From Paracoccus sp. C2R09 (lineage in GTDB: Bacteria; Pseudomonadota; Alphaproteobacteria; Rhodobacterales; Rhodobacteraceae), in the NCBI RefSeq assembly GCF_018860625.1, contig NZ_JAHKQB010000010.1, positions 217,239 through 281,238 on the forward strand: a stretch of 64,000 nt of DNA, in the 5' to 3' direction. The position numbers and the translations under genes are program-made. The notes beneath the pieces were generated by a model, which was not told where the DNA came from, did not search any database, and worked only from the letters and a program-made list of their open reading frames with translations. Below are positions 30,920 through 40,459 of the stretch, in pieces; position 1 is the first letter of the stretch; every line of letters starts with the position of its first letter.

Positions 30920-32296
30920 TCAGGCGGCGCGTTCGGGATGCGACGCGATGACACGGTTGCGCCCGGCCTTCTTGGCCGCAAGCAACGCTCGATCGGCGCG
31001 TTCCGCCGCCATTCCGACGATATCGCATGGCAGGTCGTCGGGGCCCGGTTGCGTATGGCTGACCCCGATCGAGGCACTGATGCTGACCCTGCGCGCGCCT
31101 GCGATCTCGACCGGGTGGGCATCGACCGCACGACGGATGCGTTCGGCGATACGACAGGCTTGGAACTGCGCGATGCCGGGCAGAACGACCAGGAACTCTT
31201 CGCCGCCGGTGCGGGCGACGAAACCCTGGCCGACCTCGATCTGGCCCAGGCGGCGGGCGACCTCGGCCAGAACGGCGTCGCCCGCTGCATGCCCAAGCTG
31301 GTCGTTGACCGACTTGAAGTAATCCAGATCGATGGCCAGCACGGCAAAGCCGACATCCTTGTCGGCCGCTTGGCTTGCGATCTCGTGCAGACGGGGAATC
31401 GCATAGCGCCGATTGTAGAGCCCGGTGAGCGGATCGCGGATCGACAGTTCCAGTTGCCGCTGCGTGTCAGCGCGCTTCTGGTCCTTGCGCGACTTGCGGG
31501 CCAGCAGGCCTTTCAGGGCGATGGCCGTGGCATCTGCATTGGCCCCGTCCGCGAAGGGATCGTTCAGGACCTCGCCCGCGCCCAGATCCAATGCGATGGC
31601 GTGAATGTCGCGCGACTGGTGGTCCGTGACGATGGCATAGGCCGCATCGCAGGAATGTGCCCGCGCGCGCAATTCGGACATCAGGCGCAAGCCCTCGTTC
31701 GGATGGCCCAGATTCGTATCGATCACATAGAGATCCGCCCCGCCCGTTCCAGTGCCCAGCAATGCCTCCTCGGGGGTGCTGACATCGAAGCGGCAGTCCA
31801 TCCGCCTGCTCAGCTGACTGCGCCAGGCCATCGCGACGACCGGGCTGCCCGCGATCAGCGTGACCTTGCGCTGAGGCGCGCGCGCGAAGGGCTGCGGAGC
31901 TTCGGCCATGCCGTATGCCGCATGGGCGTCGGCCTGCGTATCGGCCAGCAGGCTGCGGATCTGCGCCAGAAGGACCCCGTCTTCGACCGACGGGTCCAGC
32001 GTCGCGATCGCACCGGCACGACGTGCGGCAAGGCGTTGGGTATCGCCGACCATCATCACGATATTGACCCCGGATGTAGGCGCGCGGGTCTTCAGCAGAC
32101 GGCAGGCATCTTCGGCGGACATGTCGGTCAAGGGGCCGTTCAGGATCACCAGGCCGATCCGCCCGGATGCAAGCTCGGCCAGGATTTCGGTGGCGCTGCC
32201 CGCCATCGCGACGTCGTGGCATGCCGCAGCCAGCCGCACCTTCAACGTGATGCGCGCCGTGGGTGATCCGTCCGCCACAAGGATGCGTGCGCTCAT
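30920..32296 (-). CDS. PleD-like diguanylate cyclase with degenerate first receiver domain
   Basis: Soluble REC-REC-GGDEF protein (458 aa) that would make c-di-GMP. REC1 (1-120) lacks the phosphoacceptor: the expected Asp position reads LVILNGPL, with Asn at 53, and the acidic pair is VADG. REC2 (about 145-265) keeps a candidate Asp in LYVIDTNL (D193). The GGDEF domain has DPLTGLYNRR and the active-site GGEEF at 364-368. The RxxD inhibitory site normally five residues upstream is absent (the segment reads EVGQGFVART), so product inhibition should be weak. Two further c-di-GMP-related genes lie divergently 0.5-2 kb away. Confidence 0.9.
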   Translation of the reverse strand: MSARILVADGSPTARITLKVRLAAACHDVAMAGSATEILAELASGRIGLVILNGPLTDMSAEDACRLLKTRAPTSGVNIVMMVGDTQRLAARRAGAIATLDPSVEDGVLLAQIRSLLADTQADAHAAYGMAEAPQPFARAPQRKVTLIAGSPVVAMAWRSQLSRRMDCRFDVSTPEEALLGTGTGGADLYVIDTNLGHPNEGLRLMSELRARAHSCDAAYAIVTDHQSRDIHAIALDLGAGEVLNDPFADGANADATAIALKGLLARKSRKDQKRADTQRQLELSIRDPLTGLYNRRYAIPRLHEIASQAADKDVGFAVLAIDLDYFKSVNDQLGHAAGDAVLAEVARRLGQIEVGQGFVARTGGEEFLVVLPGIAQFQACRIAERIRRAVDAHPVEIAGARRVSISASIGVSHTQPGPDDLPCDIVGMAAERADRALLAAKKAGRNRVIASHPERAA

Positions 32297-32409
32297 CTCT
32301 CGATCCTGAAAATCTTAATCATCTTGCTTTTGTTCTGGCGCAAATTGTTTAAGAAACCCTTTCCGTTTCTGTCGTCATGGGCAACGGATTTGCAAGGGAG
32401 ACCTCACAG

Positions 32410-32700
32410 ATGGCCGTTTCACGAAATAGTGCGCAGGATCTTGCCACCGATCTGCTGCTTGCCTTGGCCGAGAGACCCGAGCAGCTGGCCGGTTTTCTGG
32501 GCACCAGCGGTCTTGAGCCTGCAGCCCTTCGCCAGATTGCAAGCCGCCCCGAAATCGCCGTCTTCCTGCTGGACTACATCGTCGAACAGGACGACCGCCT
32601 GTTGGAATTCGCATCCGCCATCGACCGCGATCCGCGCGACGTGATGACCGCCCGAACGCTTCTGTCGGGGCCGGGAAGCTATGGCTGGGAGGCCGACTGA
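32410..32700 (+). CDS. DUF3572 family protein
   Basis: Small acidic helical protein (96 aa) matching DUF3572 as I remember it (AERPEQLAGFLGTSGLEPA, then IASRPEIAVFLLDYIVEQDD). No signal peptide or membrane segment. GGGAGA upstream favours the ATG at 32410 over one 33 bases earlier. Function is unknown. It precedes the HNOB gene by 54 bases. Confidence 0.8.
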   Translation: MAVSRNSAQDLATDLLLALAERPEQLAGFLGTSGLEPAALRQIASRPEIAVFLLDYIVEQDDRLLEFASAIDRDPRDVMTARTLLSGPGSYGWEAD

Positions 32701-32754
32701 CTTTTCACTTTCTTAAACTTCATGCGCTAGGCCCGTTCTGCAAGCGAGGTGCGC

Positions 32755-33315
32755 ATGGACATACTGATAAATCGAACGGTCGAGGAATTCATCCGCGCGA
32801 CCTATGGCGAAGGGCTGATCGGAACGATCGTCGAGGAACTGGGCAGCGCCGACGACCAGCATCTCGAGGGCCGTGTCCACGGCATGCGGATGCTGGATCG
32901 CGCCGCCCGCAGGCTGTCCAAGCCCACGGTCGAGATGCTGGAAGATCTGGGCGCATGGATGACCCGGATCGAAGCCATTCGCCGCCTGCTGCGCTTTTCG
33001 GGGCGTGATTTCACCGATTTCCTCGATCGTCTGGATGAAATGCCGGGCCGGACGCATCTGGTGCTGCCGGGGCTGAACCTGCCCGCGATCCAGATTGAGC
33101 AGGCGGGGCAATCGCGTTTCCTGACGATGACGCCGCCCGATCCCGCCTGGCGCCATCTGATGATCGGGATGGTTCGCGGAATGGCCGACGATTACGGGGC
33201 GCTGTGCCTGATTGCGACCGAATGCGGCGTGATCCGCGTGGATATCTGGGACACCAGCTTCGCGGAAGGGCGCGACTTCACCCTCGGCGGTCCGGATGCG
33301 GGGGTGGTCCAATGA
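32755..33315 (+). CDS. Heme-NO-binding (HNOB/H-NOX-like) domain protein lacking the proximal His
   Basis: Stand-alone HNOB-fold protein (186 aa). The N-terminal LINRTVEEFIRATYGEG and LRFSGRDFTDFLDRLDEMPG align by eye with H-NOX proteins. In canonical H-NOX the fourth residue of the DEVH motif is the heme-ligating His; here the same place reads DEMP (Pro near 97), and the YxSxR motif is not obvious. Heme binding may be lost or use His101. The start codon is ATG at 32755 (a GTG lies two codons upstream). The stop overlaps the following diguanylate cyclase gene, so the pair is one signalling unit. Confidence 0.78.
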   Translation: MDILINRTVEEFIRATYGEGLIGTIVEELGSADDQHLEGRVHGMRMLDRAARRLSKPTVEMLEDLGAWMTRIEAIRRLLRFSGRDFTDFLDRLDEMPGRTHLVLPGLNLPAIQIEQAGQSRFLTMTPPDPAWRHLMIGMVRGMADDYGALCLIATECGVIRVDIWDTSFAEGRDFTLGGPDAGVVQ

Positions 33316-34304
33316 ACAGCCCCGCCATCCTGCCCCCACGTTCGCTGAACGATCTGTTGCCGATGCACCTTGTGGTCGCCGCCGATGGTGCGGTGATCTC
33401 GATCGGGCCGACCTTGCGGAAGATCGCGCCCGATCTCGGGCATGGGCTCCATGCCTTCCACCCCGCGAGGGGGGATCGCGCACGCCCGGTCCTCGACCTT
33501 ATCCGTGCGGCCATGACCACCCGTGAAAGGCTGTTCCTGCGCGTCGAGGGTGCGGACGATCTGGTCCTGCGCGGGCACGCGGTGCAGCTGGGGGATGGGG
33601 CGATCCTTCTGAACCTGGGGGTCGGCAGCGATCTGCAGGCCGCCATCCGGCACGGCAGCTTGACCGATGACGATTTCGCCCCGCCCGAACTGGCGATGGA
33701 ATTCCTGTTCCTGCAGGAGGCCAATCGCGGCGTGCTGCGCGAACTTGCGCGCTTCAATTCGCAGCTTGCCCGTTCCCGCGAGGTGGCGATCCAGCAGGCG
33801 CAGACGGATCCGTTGACGGGCCTGAGCAATCGTCGAGGGTTGGAGCTGGCATTGCAGGGCGCCCTGAGACGCCCGCAAGAGGTTGGCATGACCCCCGAGG
33901 AATGCGCCTTCGCGCTGGTTCATCTGGATCTGGACCATTTCAAGCAGGTGAACGACCGGCTCGGCCACAAGACCGGGGACGAGCTGTTGCGCCATGTCGG
34001 CGTGGTGCTGCGCGGGATCGTGCGCAAGGTCGATATCGCCGCGCGGATCGGCGGGGACGAATTCGTGCTGATCCTGCGGCGCATGACGAACCGCGGCGAT
34101 ATCGATCGCATCGCGAACAGGCTGATCGGATCGATCCGCGCGCTGTCGCCGCCCGAACTGGGGGATCTGCGGGTCTCGGCCAGCCTGGGCGTGGTGATCT
34201 GGCGGCCCGGCGATACCGAGGACATGGTCGATCTGCTGCACCAGACCGACAAGGCACTTTATGCCTCGAAGAGAGAGGGGCGGGGGCGGGCCACGATCCG
34301 CTGA
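33312..34304 (+). CDS. Diguanylate cyclase with HNOB-associated N-terminal domain
   Basis: c-di-GMP synthase (330 aa). The N-terminal ~110 residues (MHLVVAADGAVISIGPTLRK) resemble the PAS-like HNOBA domain. A helical linker follows (about 125-165), then a GGDEF domain with DPLTGLSNRRG and active site RIGGDEF (247-251). The inhibitory site RKVD (238-241) is intact, unlike in the PleD-like neighbour. The gene overlaps the HNOB gene by four bases, the arrangement seen where H-NOX proteins control cyclases. Predicted cytoplasmic. Confidence 0.9.
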   Translation: MNSPAILPPRSLNDLLPMHLVVAADGAVISIGPTLRKIAPDLGHGLHAFHPARGDRARPVLDLIRAAMTTRERLFLRVEGADDLVLRGHAVQLGDGAILLNLGVGSDLQAAIRHGSLTDDDFAPPELAMEFLFLQEANRGVLRELARFNSQLARSREVAIQQAQTDPLTGLSNRRGLELALQGALRRPQEVGMTPEECAFALVHLDLDHFKQVNDRLGHKTGDELLRHVGVVLRGIVRKVDIAARIGGDEFVLILRRMTNRGDIDRIANRLIGSIRALSPPELGDLRVSASLGVVIWRPGDTEDMVDLLHQTDKALYASKREGRGRATIR

Positions 34305-34322
34305 GGGTCGCGGCCCCGATGC

Positions 34323-35354
34323 TCAGCGGGTGCGCAAAAGCCCCATGATGTCCTTGGTCCGATTGAGGATCGGGCGTGCGATGGCCTCGGCCCGGTCGGC
34401 CCCGTCGGCCAGAACGCGGTCGATCTCGGCCGGGTCGGCCATGTAATCCGACATCGCCTTGGTGATCGGCGCCATGGACGCGACGGCCACCTCGGCCAGC
34501 GCGGGCTTGAAGGTGCCGAAGCCCTGGCCCTCGTACCGGGCAAGCACCTGATCCACGCTTTCGTCCGACAGGGCGGCATAGATGTTCACCAGATTACGGG
34601 CCTCGGGGCGGTCCTTCAGCCCCTCGGCCGAACCGGGCAGCGGGTCCGCATCGGTCCGGGCCTTGCGGATCTTCTGGGCGATCGTGTCCGCGTCGTCGGT
34701 CAGGTTGATGCGGCTGGCATCCGAGGGGTCGGATTTCGACATCTTCTTCGATCCGTCGCGCAGGGACATGACGCGGGTCGCGACCCCTTCGATCAACGGC
34801 TGCGTGATGGGGAAATGTTCGACCCCGTAATCATGGTTGAACTTGGCCGCGATGTCGCGGGTCAGTTCCAGGTGCTGCTTCTGATCCTCGCCCACGGGCA
34901 CGGCGGTCGCCTGATAGGTCAGGATGTCGGCGGCCATCAGCGCCGGATAGGCCAGAAGCCCAAGCGAGGCGTTCTCGCTGTTCTTGCCGGCCTTGTCCTT
35001 GAACTGCGTCATCCGGTACATCCAGCCGACGCGCGCCACCGTGTTGAACAGCCACGCCATTTCGGCATGCGCGCTGACCTGGCTCTGATTGAACAGCACC
35101 GATTTCGCGGGATCGACGCCTGCGGCCATGAAGGCGGCGGCAGCCTCGCGGATGCGGGTCTTCAGCTGCTCCGGGTCCTGCCAGACGGTGATGGCGTGCA
35201 GGTCCACCACGCAATAGATCGTCTCGGCCTCGCCGCCCTGAAGGGCCGCGAAACGCTTCAACGCGCCGAGATAGTTCCCGAGCGTCAGCCCGCCCGAGGG
35301 CTGGATCCCCGAGAAGATGCGCGGGCGGAAGGTGCTGTTTTGGGGTTCGGACAT
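34323..35354 (-). CDS. trpS: Tryptophanyl-tRNA synthetase
   Basis: Class I aminoacyl-tRNA synthetase (343 aa). The HIGH-like segment is [13 protein letters not shown] and the KMSKS loop is [11 protein letters not shown]. The start at 35354 gives [20 protein letters not shown], as expected; the longer open frame upstream is not conserved-looking. It is divergent from the rhomboid gene and convergent with the cyclase, with 18 bases between stops. Confidence 0.96.
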   Translation of the reverse strand: MSEPQNSTFRPRIFSGIQPSGGLTLGNYLGALKRFAALQGGEAETIYCVVDLHAITVWQDPEQLKTRIREAAAAFMAAGVDPAKSVLFNQSQVSAHAEMAWLFNTVARVGWMYRMTQFKDKAGKNSENASLGLLAYPALMAADILTYQATAVPVGEDQKQHLELTRDIAAKFNHDYGVEHFPITQPLIEGVATRVMSLRDGSKKMSKSDPSDASRINLTDDADTIAQKIRKARTDADPLPGSAEGLKDRPEARNLVNIYAALSDESVDQVLARYEGQGFGTFKPALAEVAVASMAPITKAMSDYMADPAEIDRVLADGADRAEAIARPILNRTKDIMGLLRTR

Positions 35355-35430
35355 GACCGGCCTGCCTTGGAATTTCCTGGCCGCTGGCTTAGCCGTTGCC
35401 CGGCCACTCCGCAACCTTCAAGGAAATCAG

Positions 35431-36132
35431 ATGCGCCCCGGACTGACCGAATCCCCGCTGAACCCGTTGCCGCCGGTGATCTGGCTGCTTGCATTGCCCG
35501 TGATCGCGTCCGAGGCGATCTTCGCCTTGGGCGGGGTCGGCCTGATCGGTGGCGCCGAGGGCGTGGGCCTTCGCCTTGGCGCCATCAACATGACCGCATT
35601 GCCGCCCGAACTGATCCAGCGCGCGCCGCTGTTCTTGAACCAGCACCCGACCGAGTTCTATCGCCTGTTCAGCTTCAGCTTCGTCCACACGTCGCTGACC
35701 CATGCGCTGTTCGTCGCGGTCTTCACGCTGGCGCTCGGGAATCTGGTCGCGCAGAATTTCCGCCCCTGGGCGGTGGTCGCGCTGTTTCTGGGTTCGGCCA
35801 TCGGCGGGGCGGTGATCTATTCGGTGCTGCTTGCGGCCCTCGGGTTGCAGAACGCGCCCGTAATCGGTGGCTATCCCGCGGTCTATGGCCTTGTCGGCGC
35901 GTTCACCTTTCTGCTGTGGACGCGGCTGGCCGCAGCCAATGCGAACCGGATGCGGGCCTTTTCGCTGATCGGGATGCTGCTGGTCTTCCAGCTGGCCTTC
36001 GGGCTGGTCTTCGGGGGCGCGGGCCTCGGCTGGATCGCCGAGGTCGCGGGCTTTGCCACCGGGTTCCTTCTCAGCTTCGGGCTGGTGGATGGCGGCATGG
36101 CCCGCGCCCTGCGGCAGATCCGGCAGCGTTAA
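35431..36132 (+). CDS. Rhomboid-fold membrane protein, catalytic residues missing
   Basis: Polytopic membrane protein (233 aa) with six hydrophobic helices in rhomboid order. FVHTSLTHALFVAVFTLALG is the conserved loop/TM2 region. In active rhomboids the serine sits in GxSG before a VYxLxG turn; here the segment is GGYPAVYGLVGA (146-157), with Tyr-Pro in place of Ser-Gly. The TM6 histidine (AHxxG) is Glu in AEVAGFATG (E204). Proteolysis is therefore not expected; an iRhom-like binding or chaperone role is possible. AAGGAAA precedes the ATG. It converges on murJ with a shared TTAA. Confidence 0.87.
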   Translation: MRPGLTESPLNPLPPVIWLLALPVIASEAIFALGGVGLIGGAEGVGLRLGAINMTALPPELIQRAPLFLNQHPTEFYRLFSFSFVHTSLTHALFVAVFTLALGNLVAQNFRPWAVVALFLGSAIGGAVIYSVLLAALGLQNAPVIGGYPAVYGLVGAFTFLLWTRLAAANANRMRAFSLIGMLLVFQLAFGLVFGGAGLGWIAEVAGFATGFLLSFGLVDGGMARALRQIRQR

Positions 36133-37658
36133 CCCCGCCGGACCGCGGCCTTCAGCTCCGAGGGGCGATACCCCGCGATCGCGTAGGCCAGCGCGAAATA
36201 GATCGCGGCACCACCGAAGACCAGGATCGCAAGGGACGCCCCGCGCCCCAGCGATCCTGCCTCCAGCCAGTCGCGCATGAACCAGAGCGCCAGCGCCATG
36301 AGCGTGGATGCGGCCAGCAGGCGCGGGAAGGCGCGGCGCAGCTTCGCATCCGCACGCGCTGCCTGACCCATCGCGCGGGTGCCCCACCACAGCTGCGCGA
36401 CCATGACCCAGGCCGCGATCGTCGTGCCCAAGGCCGCCGCAAGGAAGCCCAGGAAGGGCATCAGCCCGAAGGCCACGGCCGCATTCACCACCATGGAAAA
36501 CAGCGCGAAGCGGAAGGGCGTGCGCGTATCCTCGCGCGCGAAATACAGCGGTTGCAGGATCTTCTGCAGCACGAAGGCCGGCAGCCCAAGGGCATAGACC
36601 ACCAGCGCCGCCGCCGTCTGCTGCGTGTCGAAGGCGCTGAAGGCGCCGCGCTCGAACAGGGTCGCGACCATCGGCTGCGCGATCACGGCGATCGCGAAGG
36701 CCGAGGGCAGGGTCAGGAACAGCCCGAACTCGGTCGCGCGGGAAAATGCCTGCTGGCCGCCCTCGTGATCGCCCGCGCGCAGCCTGCGCGCCAGTTCCGG
36801 CAGCAGCACCACCGCGACCGCAGCCCCCACGACGCCAAGCGGCAGCTGATACAGCCGGTCGGAATAGGACAGCCAGCCGATCGCGCCTTCGAAGCGCGAC
36901 CCGACCTGACGGCCGATCAGCAGGTTGATCTGCACCACACCCCCCGCAAAGGCCGCAGGCAGGGCGACGGCGACCAGGTGGCGCATTTCGGGCGTCATGC
37001 GCGGGCGGCGGGGGTGGAAGGTCCAGCCGTGGCGATGCGCGTCCCACCAGACCAGCCCCAGCTGCGCGATGCCCGTGACGGGCGTGGCCCATGCCAGCGT
37101 CAGCCCCAGATCCCAGCCCTGCCAGCGGCCCAGATACATCGCCACGATGAACAGCAGGTTCAGCAGCACGGGCGCAGCTGCCGCTGCGGTGAACCGCCCG
37201 TTCGCGTTCAGCACCCCCGAAATCATCGAGGCCATGGAGATCAGCAGGATATAGGGGAAGGTGATCCGCCCGTATTCCACCGCCAGATCGAAGCGTTCAT
37301 CGCCCTGAAAGCCAGACGCCATCAGCCAGACAAGCCCTGGCATCAGGATCATCGCCACCGCGGAAAGGATCAGCACCACCGCGAACAGCCCCGAGAATGC
37401 GTGCTGCGCGAAACGCTGCGCGTCCTCCGGGTTCTCCAGCTTCTTGGAGAACATGGGGATGAAAGCGGTGTTGAACGCGCCCTCGGCGAAGAAGCGGCGG
37501 AACATGTTGGGCAGCGACAGTGCGATCAGGAAGGCCTCGGCCATGGCACCCGTGCCCAGCCATGCGGCCATCAGGATGTCGCGCACGAAACCCGATGCGC
37601 GCGAGATCAGCGTCCAGATTCCCACCGCAAGGAATCCGCGCACAAGTCCGGTCTTCAT
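36129..37658 (-). CDS. murJ: Lipid II flippase MurJ (MviN)
   Basis: MOP-superfamily flippase (509 aa, about 14 transmembrane segments) moving lipid II across the inner membrane for peptidoglycan synthesis. The N-terminal SRASGFVRDILMAAWLGTG and FRRFFAEGAFNTAFIP are signature sequences, as is LFERGAF with YALGLPAFVLQKIL later. The ATG overlaps the glnD stop (ATGA), giving the glnD-murJ pair common in alphaproteobacteria. Confidence 0.96.
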   Translation of the reverse strand: MKTGLVRGFLAVGIWTLISRASGFVRDILMAAWLGTGAMAEAFLIALSLPNMFRRFFAEGAFNTAFIPMFSKKLENPEDAQRFAQHAFSGLFAVVLILSAVAMILMPGLVWLMASGFQGDERFDLAVEYGRITFPYILLISMASMISGVLNANGRFTAAAAAPVLLNLLFIVAMYLGRWQGWDLGLTLAWATPVTGIAQLGLVWWDAHRHGWTFHPRRPRMTPEMRHLVAVALPAAFAGGVVQINLLIGRQVGSRFEGAIGWLSYSDRLYQLPLGVVGAAVAVVLLPELARRLRAGDHEGGQQAFSRATEFGLFLTLPSAFAIAVIAQPMVATLFERGAFSAFDTQQTAAALVVYALGLPAFVLQKILQPLYFAREDTRTPFRFALFSMVVNAAVAFGLMPFLGFLAAALGTTIAAWVMVAQLWWGTRAMGQAARADAKLRRAFPRLLAASTLMALALWFMRDWLEAGSLGRGASLAILVFGGAAIYFALAYAIAGYRPSELKAAVRRG

Positions 37659-40438
37659 GTATTCGGTGCCTCTGCCCGTTTCACGCCGTCGATGATCGCG
37701 GCGCGCAGTCTCTTTTCCAGTGCCTCGCGCTTCGAGGCGGCATGCAGCTTCAGCCCGAACATGTCCTTGACGTAGAAGCTGTCCACCACCTGCGCGCCAT
37801 AGGTCGCGATGACCGCGCTGACGATCTGGATGTGATTGGCCGCCAGCGTCCGCGTCAGGTCGTAGAGCAGGCCCGGGCGGTCGCGGGTATCCACCTCGAT
37901 GATGGTGTAGATGTCGCTGCCTTCGTTGTCGAAGGTGATATGGGTCGGGAACTTGAATTCCCGGTTGCGCTTCTTGGGCTTGTCGCGGCTGGCAAAGGCC
38001 TCGCGGGCCACGATCTCGCCTGCAAGGGTGCGCAGGATGGTCTGGCGCAGCTTGGGCAGGCGATCCTCGGCGAAGGGGTGACCGTCGGCATCCTGGATCC
38101 AAAACACCGCCGTCGCATAGCCGTCGCGCGTGGTATAGGTTCGCGCATCGACGACATTCGCCCCGGTCAGGGTCAGCGCCCCCGCCAACCGCGAGAAGAT
38201 CCCCGGATGGTCGGCCAGCACGAAGGCCGTGCGCGTGGCGTCGCGGTCGGCATCGGCCTGCAGGTCGATGCGGATCTCGTCGGGGCCCACATTGCGCAGC
38301 AGTTCGGCAAAGACGGCATGCGTCTGTGTCGGAAGCCCCGGCCAATAGGCGTCGTAATGACGCGCCGCCTCGGCCCGGATGGCGCGCGCGTCCCAGCCCT
38401 TGGTCTGCAGCGCCTGCTTCAATGCGCGCTTGGCCTCGGCCTGACGCTTGTCGCGGTTCAGTTCCTCCAGCCCGTTCTCCAGCGCGGCGGCGGTCTCGCG
38501 GTGCAGCGTGCGCAGAAGCGCGGCCTTCCAGTTGTTCCAGGTGCCCGGACCCACGCCGCGGATGTCGCAGACCGTCAGGACAAGCAGCATGTCCAGCCGT
38601 CTGCGCGTCTTCACCGCCTTGGCGAAATCACGCAGCGTGCGCGGATCGGCGATGTCGCGCTTCTGCGCCACGTCGGACATCAGCAGATGGTTGCGAACCA
38701 GCCATTCGACGGTCTCGATATCGTCTTGCGCAAAGCCGAAACGCGCTGCCACGCGTCGCGCGATCCGTGCGCCCAGGATCGAGTGATCCTCGTTCCGGCC
38801 CTTGCCGATGTCATGCAGCAGGGTCGCCAGATACAGCACGCGCCGGTTCACGCCCGCTCCGATGATCTCGGATGACAGGGGCAGGTCCTCGGTCTGTTCG
38901 CCGCGTTCGATCTGTGCCAGCGCGGCCACGCATTGGATCGAGTGTTCGTCCACGGTATAGTGGTGATAGACGTTGAACTGCATCATCGCCACGACAGGTT
39001 CGAATTCGGGGATGAAGGCCGCAAGCACCCCCAGTTCGTTCATGCGGCGCAGCGCGCGTTCGGGGCTGCCGTGTTTCAGCAGCATGTCCATGAAGATGCC
39101 GATCGCCTCGGGGCTGGATTGCACCTTGTCGTCGATCAGGTCCAGGTTCGCGGCGACAAGGCGCATCGCGTCGGGATGGACCAGCGTTCCGGTGCGCAGC
39201 GCCTCGGCGAACAGACGCAGCATGTTCAGGGGATCGGACAGAAACTCCGCCTCGGACGAGAACGAGATCCGGCCCTGAACCTCGGCGAAGCCGTGGCGCA
39301 GCTTCTTACGGCGGCGGAAGATGCGGCCGAAGATCGGCGCGGTCCGCACATGCTGCGCCTCGAGCGCGGTCAGGAACACGCGTGTCAGTTCGCCCACGCG
39401 GGTCGCATGGCGGAAGTAATCCTGCATAAAATATTCGACACCCCGGCGCGCGGCGGTATCGGCATAGCCCATGCGGCGTGCCACCTCGACCTGCATGTCG
39501 AAGGACAGTACGTCCACCGGCCGCCCTGAGATCAGGTGCAGGTGGCAGCGCACGGCCCAGAGGAAATCCTCAGCCTGCCAGAAGGCCAGATGTTCGTCGC
39601 GGGCGAACACCCCGAGGTCCACCAGTTCGACCGCGCGATCCACCCGGTGGATGTATTTCGCGATCCAGTAGAGGGTCTGGAGATCGCGCAGACCGCCCTT
39701 GCCCTCCTTGACGTTCGGTTCCAGCACATAGCGCTGGCCGCCCTGCCGGGCATGGCGGGCGGCGCGTTCGTCCAGTTTCGCCTCGATGAATTCGGGGACG
39801 GTGCGGTCGAACAGTTCGGCCCACAGCCTGTGGCGCAGCTCCTCGGCCAAGGGGGCGTGGCCGGTGACCAGGCGATGTTCCACCAGCGAGGTGCGGATCG
39901 TCATGTCGCCTTCGCCAAGCCGCAGGCAGTCGTCCACGCTGCGGATCGAATGGCCGATCTTCAGCTTCAGGTCCCACATCATGTAGAGCATGGATTCGAC
40001 CACGCTTTCGGCCCAAGCGGTGATCTTCCAGGGCGTCAGGAACAGCAGGTCCACATCGGATGAGGGTGCCATCTCGGCGCGGCCATAGCCGCCGACGGCC
40101 AGCACGGCCAGCTTCTCGCCCTCGGACGGGGTGTGCAGCGGATGCAGCTTCGTGGTGGCGACATGGTGGACGGCGCTGACGACGATATCGGTCAGCTCGG
40201 CCGTGGCGCGCACGGTTTCGCGGGCGGCGCGGGGATGGGACAGGAACCCCGCCTCGACCAGGGCCATGCCGTCCGTGCGGATCCGCGACAGCAGGGCCAC
40301 GGTTCGGGCGCGGATCTCCTTGGGTTCGGTCAGCGCGCTCAGCTCTGCATCCAGCAGGCCGAGGACATGTGCGGGGTCGAACAGCTCGGACGCCCCGGTC
40401 GGAACCGGGGCGTCATCTGCGTCTGGATTGGCGGTCAT
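37655..40438 (-). CDS. glnD: PII uridylyltransferase/uridylyl-removing enzyme GlnD
   Basis: Bifunctional nitrogen sensor (927 aa) that uridylylates or deuridylylates PII according to glutamine. The nucleotidyltransferase motif GGYGRAEMAPSSDVDLL is at about 116-132. A central HD domain includes LYLATLLHDIGKGRNEDHS. Two C-terminal ACT domains follow (about 735-810 and 850-925). Length and order are normal. It is followed by murJ with a 4-base overlap; the LppC lipoprotein gene lies 21 bases upstream on the same strand. Confidence 0.96.
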   Translation of the reverse strand: MTANPDADDAPVPTGASELFDPAHVLGLLDAELSALTEPKEIRARTVALLSRIRTDGMALVEAGFLSHPRAARETVRATAELTDIVVSAVHHVATTKLHPLHTPSEGEKLAVLAVGGYGRAEMAPSSDVDLLFLTPWKITAWAESVVESMLYMMWDLKLKIGHSIRSVDDCLRLGEGDMTIRTSLVEHRLVTGHAPLAEELRHRLWAELFDRTVPEFIEAKLDERAARHARQGGQRYVLEPNVKEGKGGLRDLQTLYWIAKYIHRVDRAVELVDLGVFARDEHLAFWQAEDFLWAVRCHLHLISGRPVDVLSFDMQVEVARRMGYADTAARRGVEYFMQDYFRHATRVGELTRVFLTALEAQHVRTAPIFGRIFRRRKKLRHGFAEVQGRISFSSEAEFLSDPLNMLRLFAEALRTGTLVHPDAMRLVAANLDLIDDKVQSSPEAIGIFMDMLLKHGSPERALRRMNELGVLAAFIPEFEPVVAMMQFNVYHHYTVDEHSIQCVAALAQIERGEQTEDLPLSSEIIGAGVNRRVLYLATLLHDIGKGRNEDHSILGARIARRVAARFGFAQDDIETVEWLVRNHLLMSDVAQKRDIADPRTLRDFAKAVKTRRRLDMLLVLTVCDIRGVGPGTWNNWKAALLRTLHRETAAALENGLEELNRDKRQAEAKRALKQALQTKGWDARAIRAEAARHYDAYWPGLPTQTHAVFAELLRNVGPDEIRIDLQADADRDATRTAFVLADHPGIFSRLAGALTLTGANVVDARTYTTRDGYATAVFWIQDADGHPFAEDRLPKLRQTILRTLAGEIVAREAFASRDKPKKRNREFKFPTHITFDNEGSDIYTIIEVDTRDRPGLLYDLTRTLAANHIQIVSAVIATYGAQVVDSFYVKDMFGLKLHAASKREALEKRLRAAIIDGVKRAEAPNT

Positions 40439-40459
40439 GGTGGCGAAGGGGCCCTGTTG

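Noticed and set aside
34815..37775. 986-codon plus-strand open frame across trpS, rhomboid and murJ
   Set aside because: It crosses genes on both strands and is made of His/Arg/Asp/Gly-rich shadow sequence with no domain.
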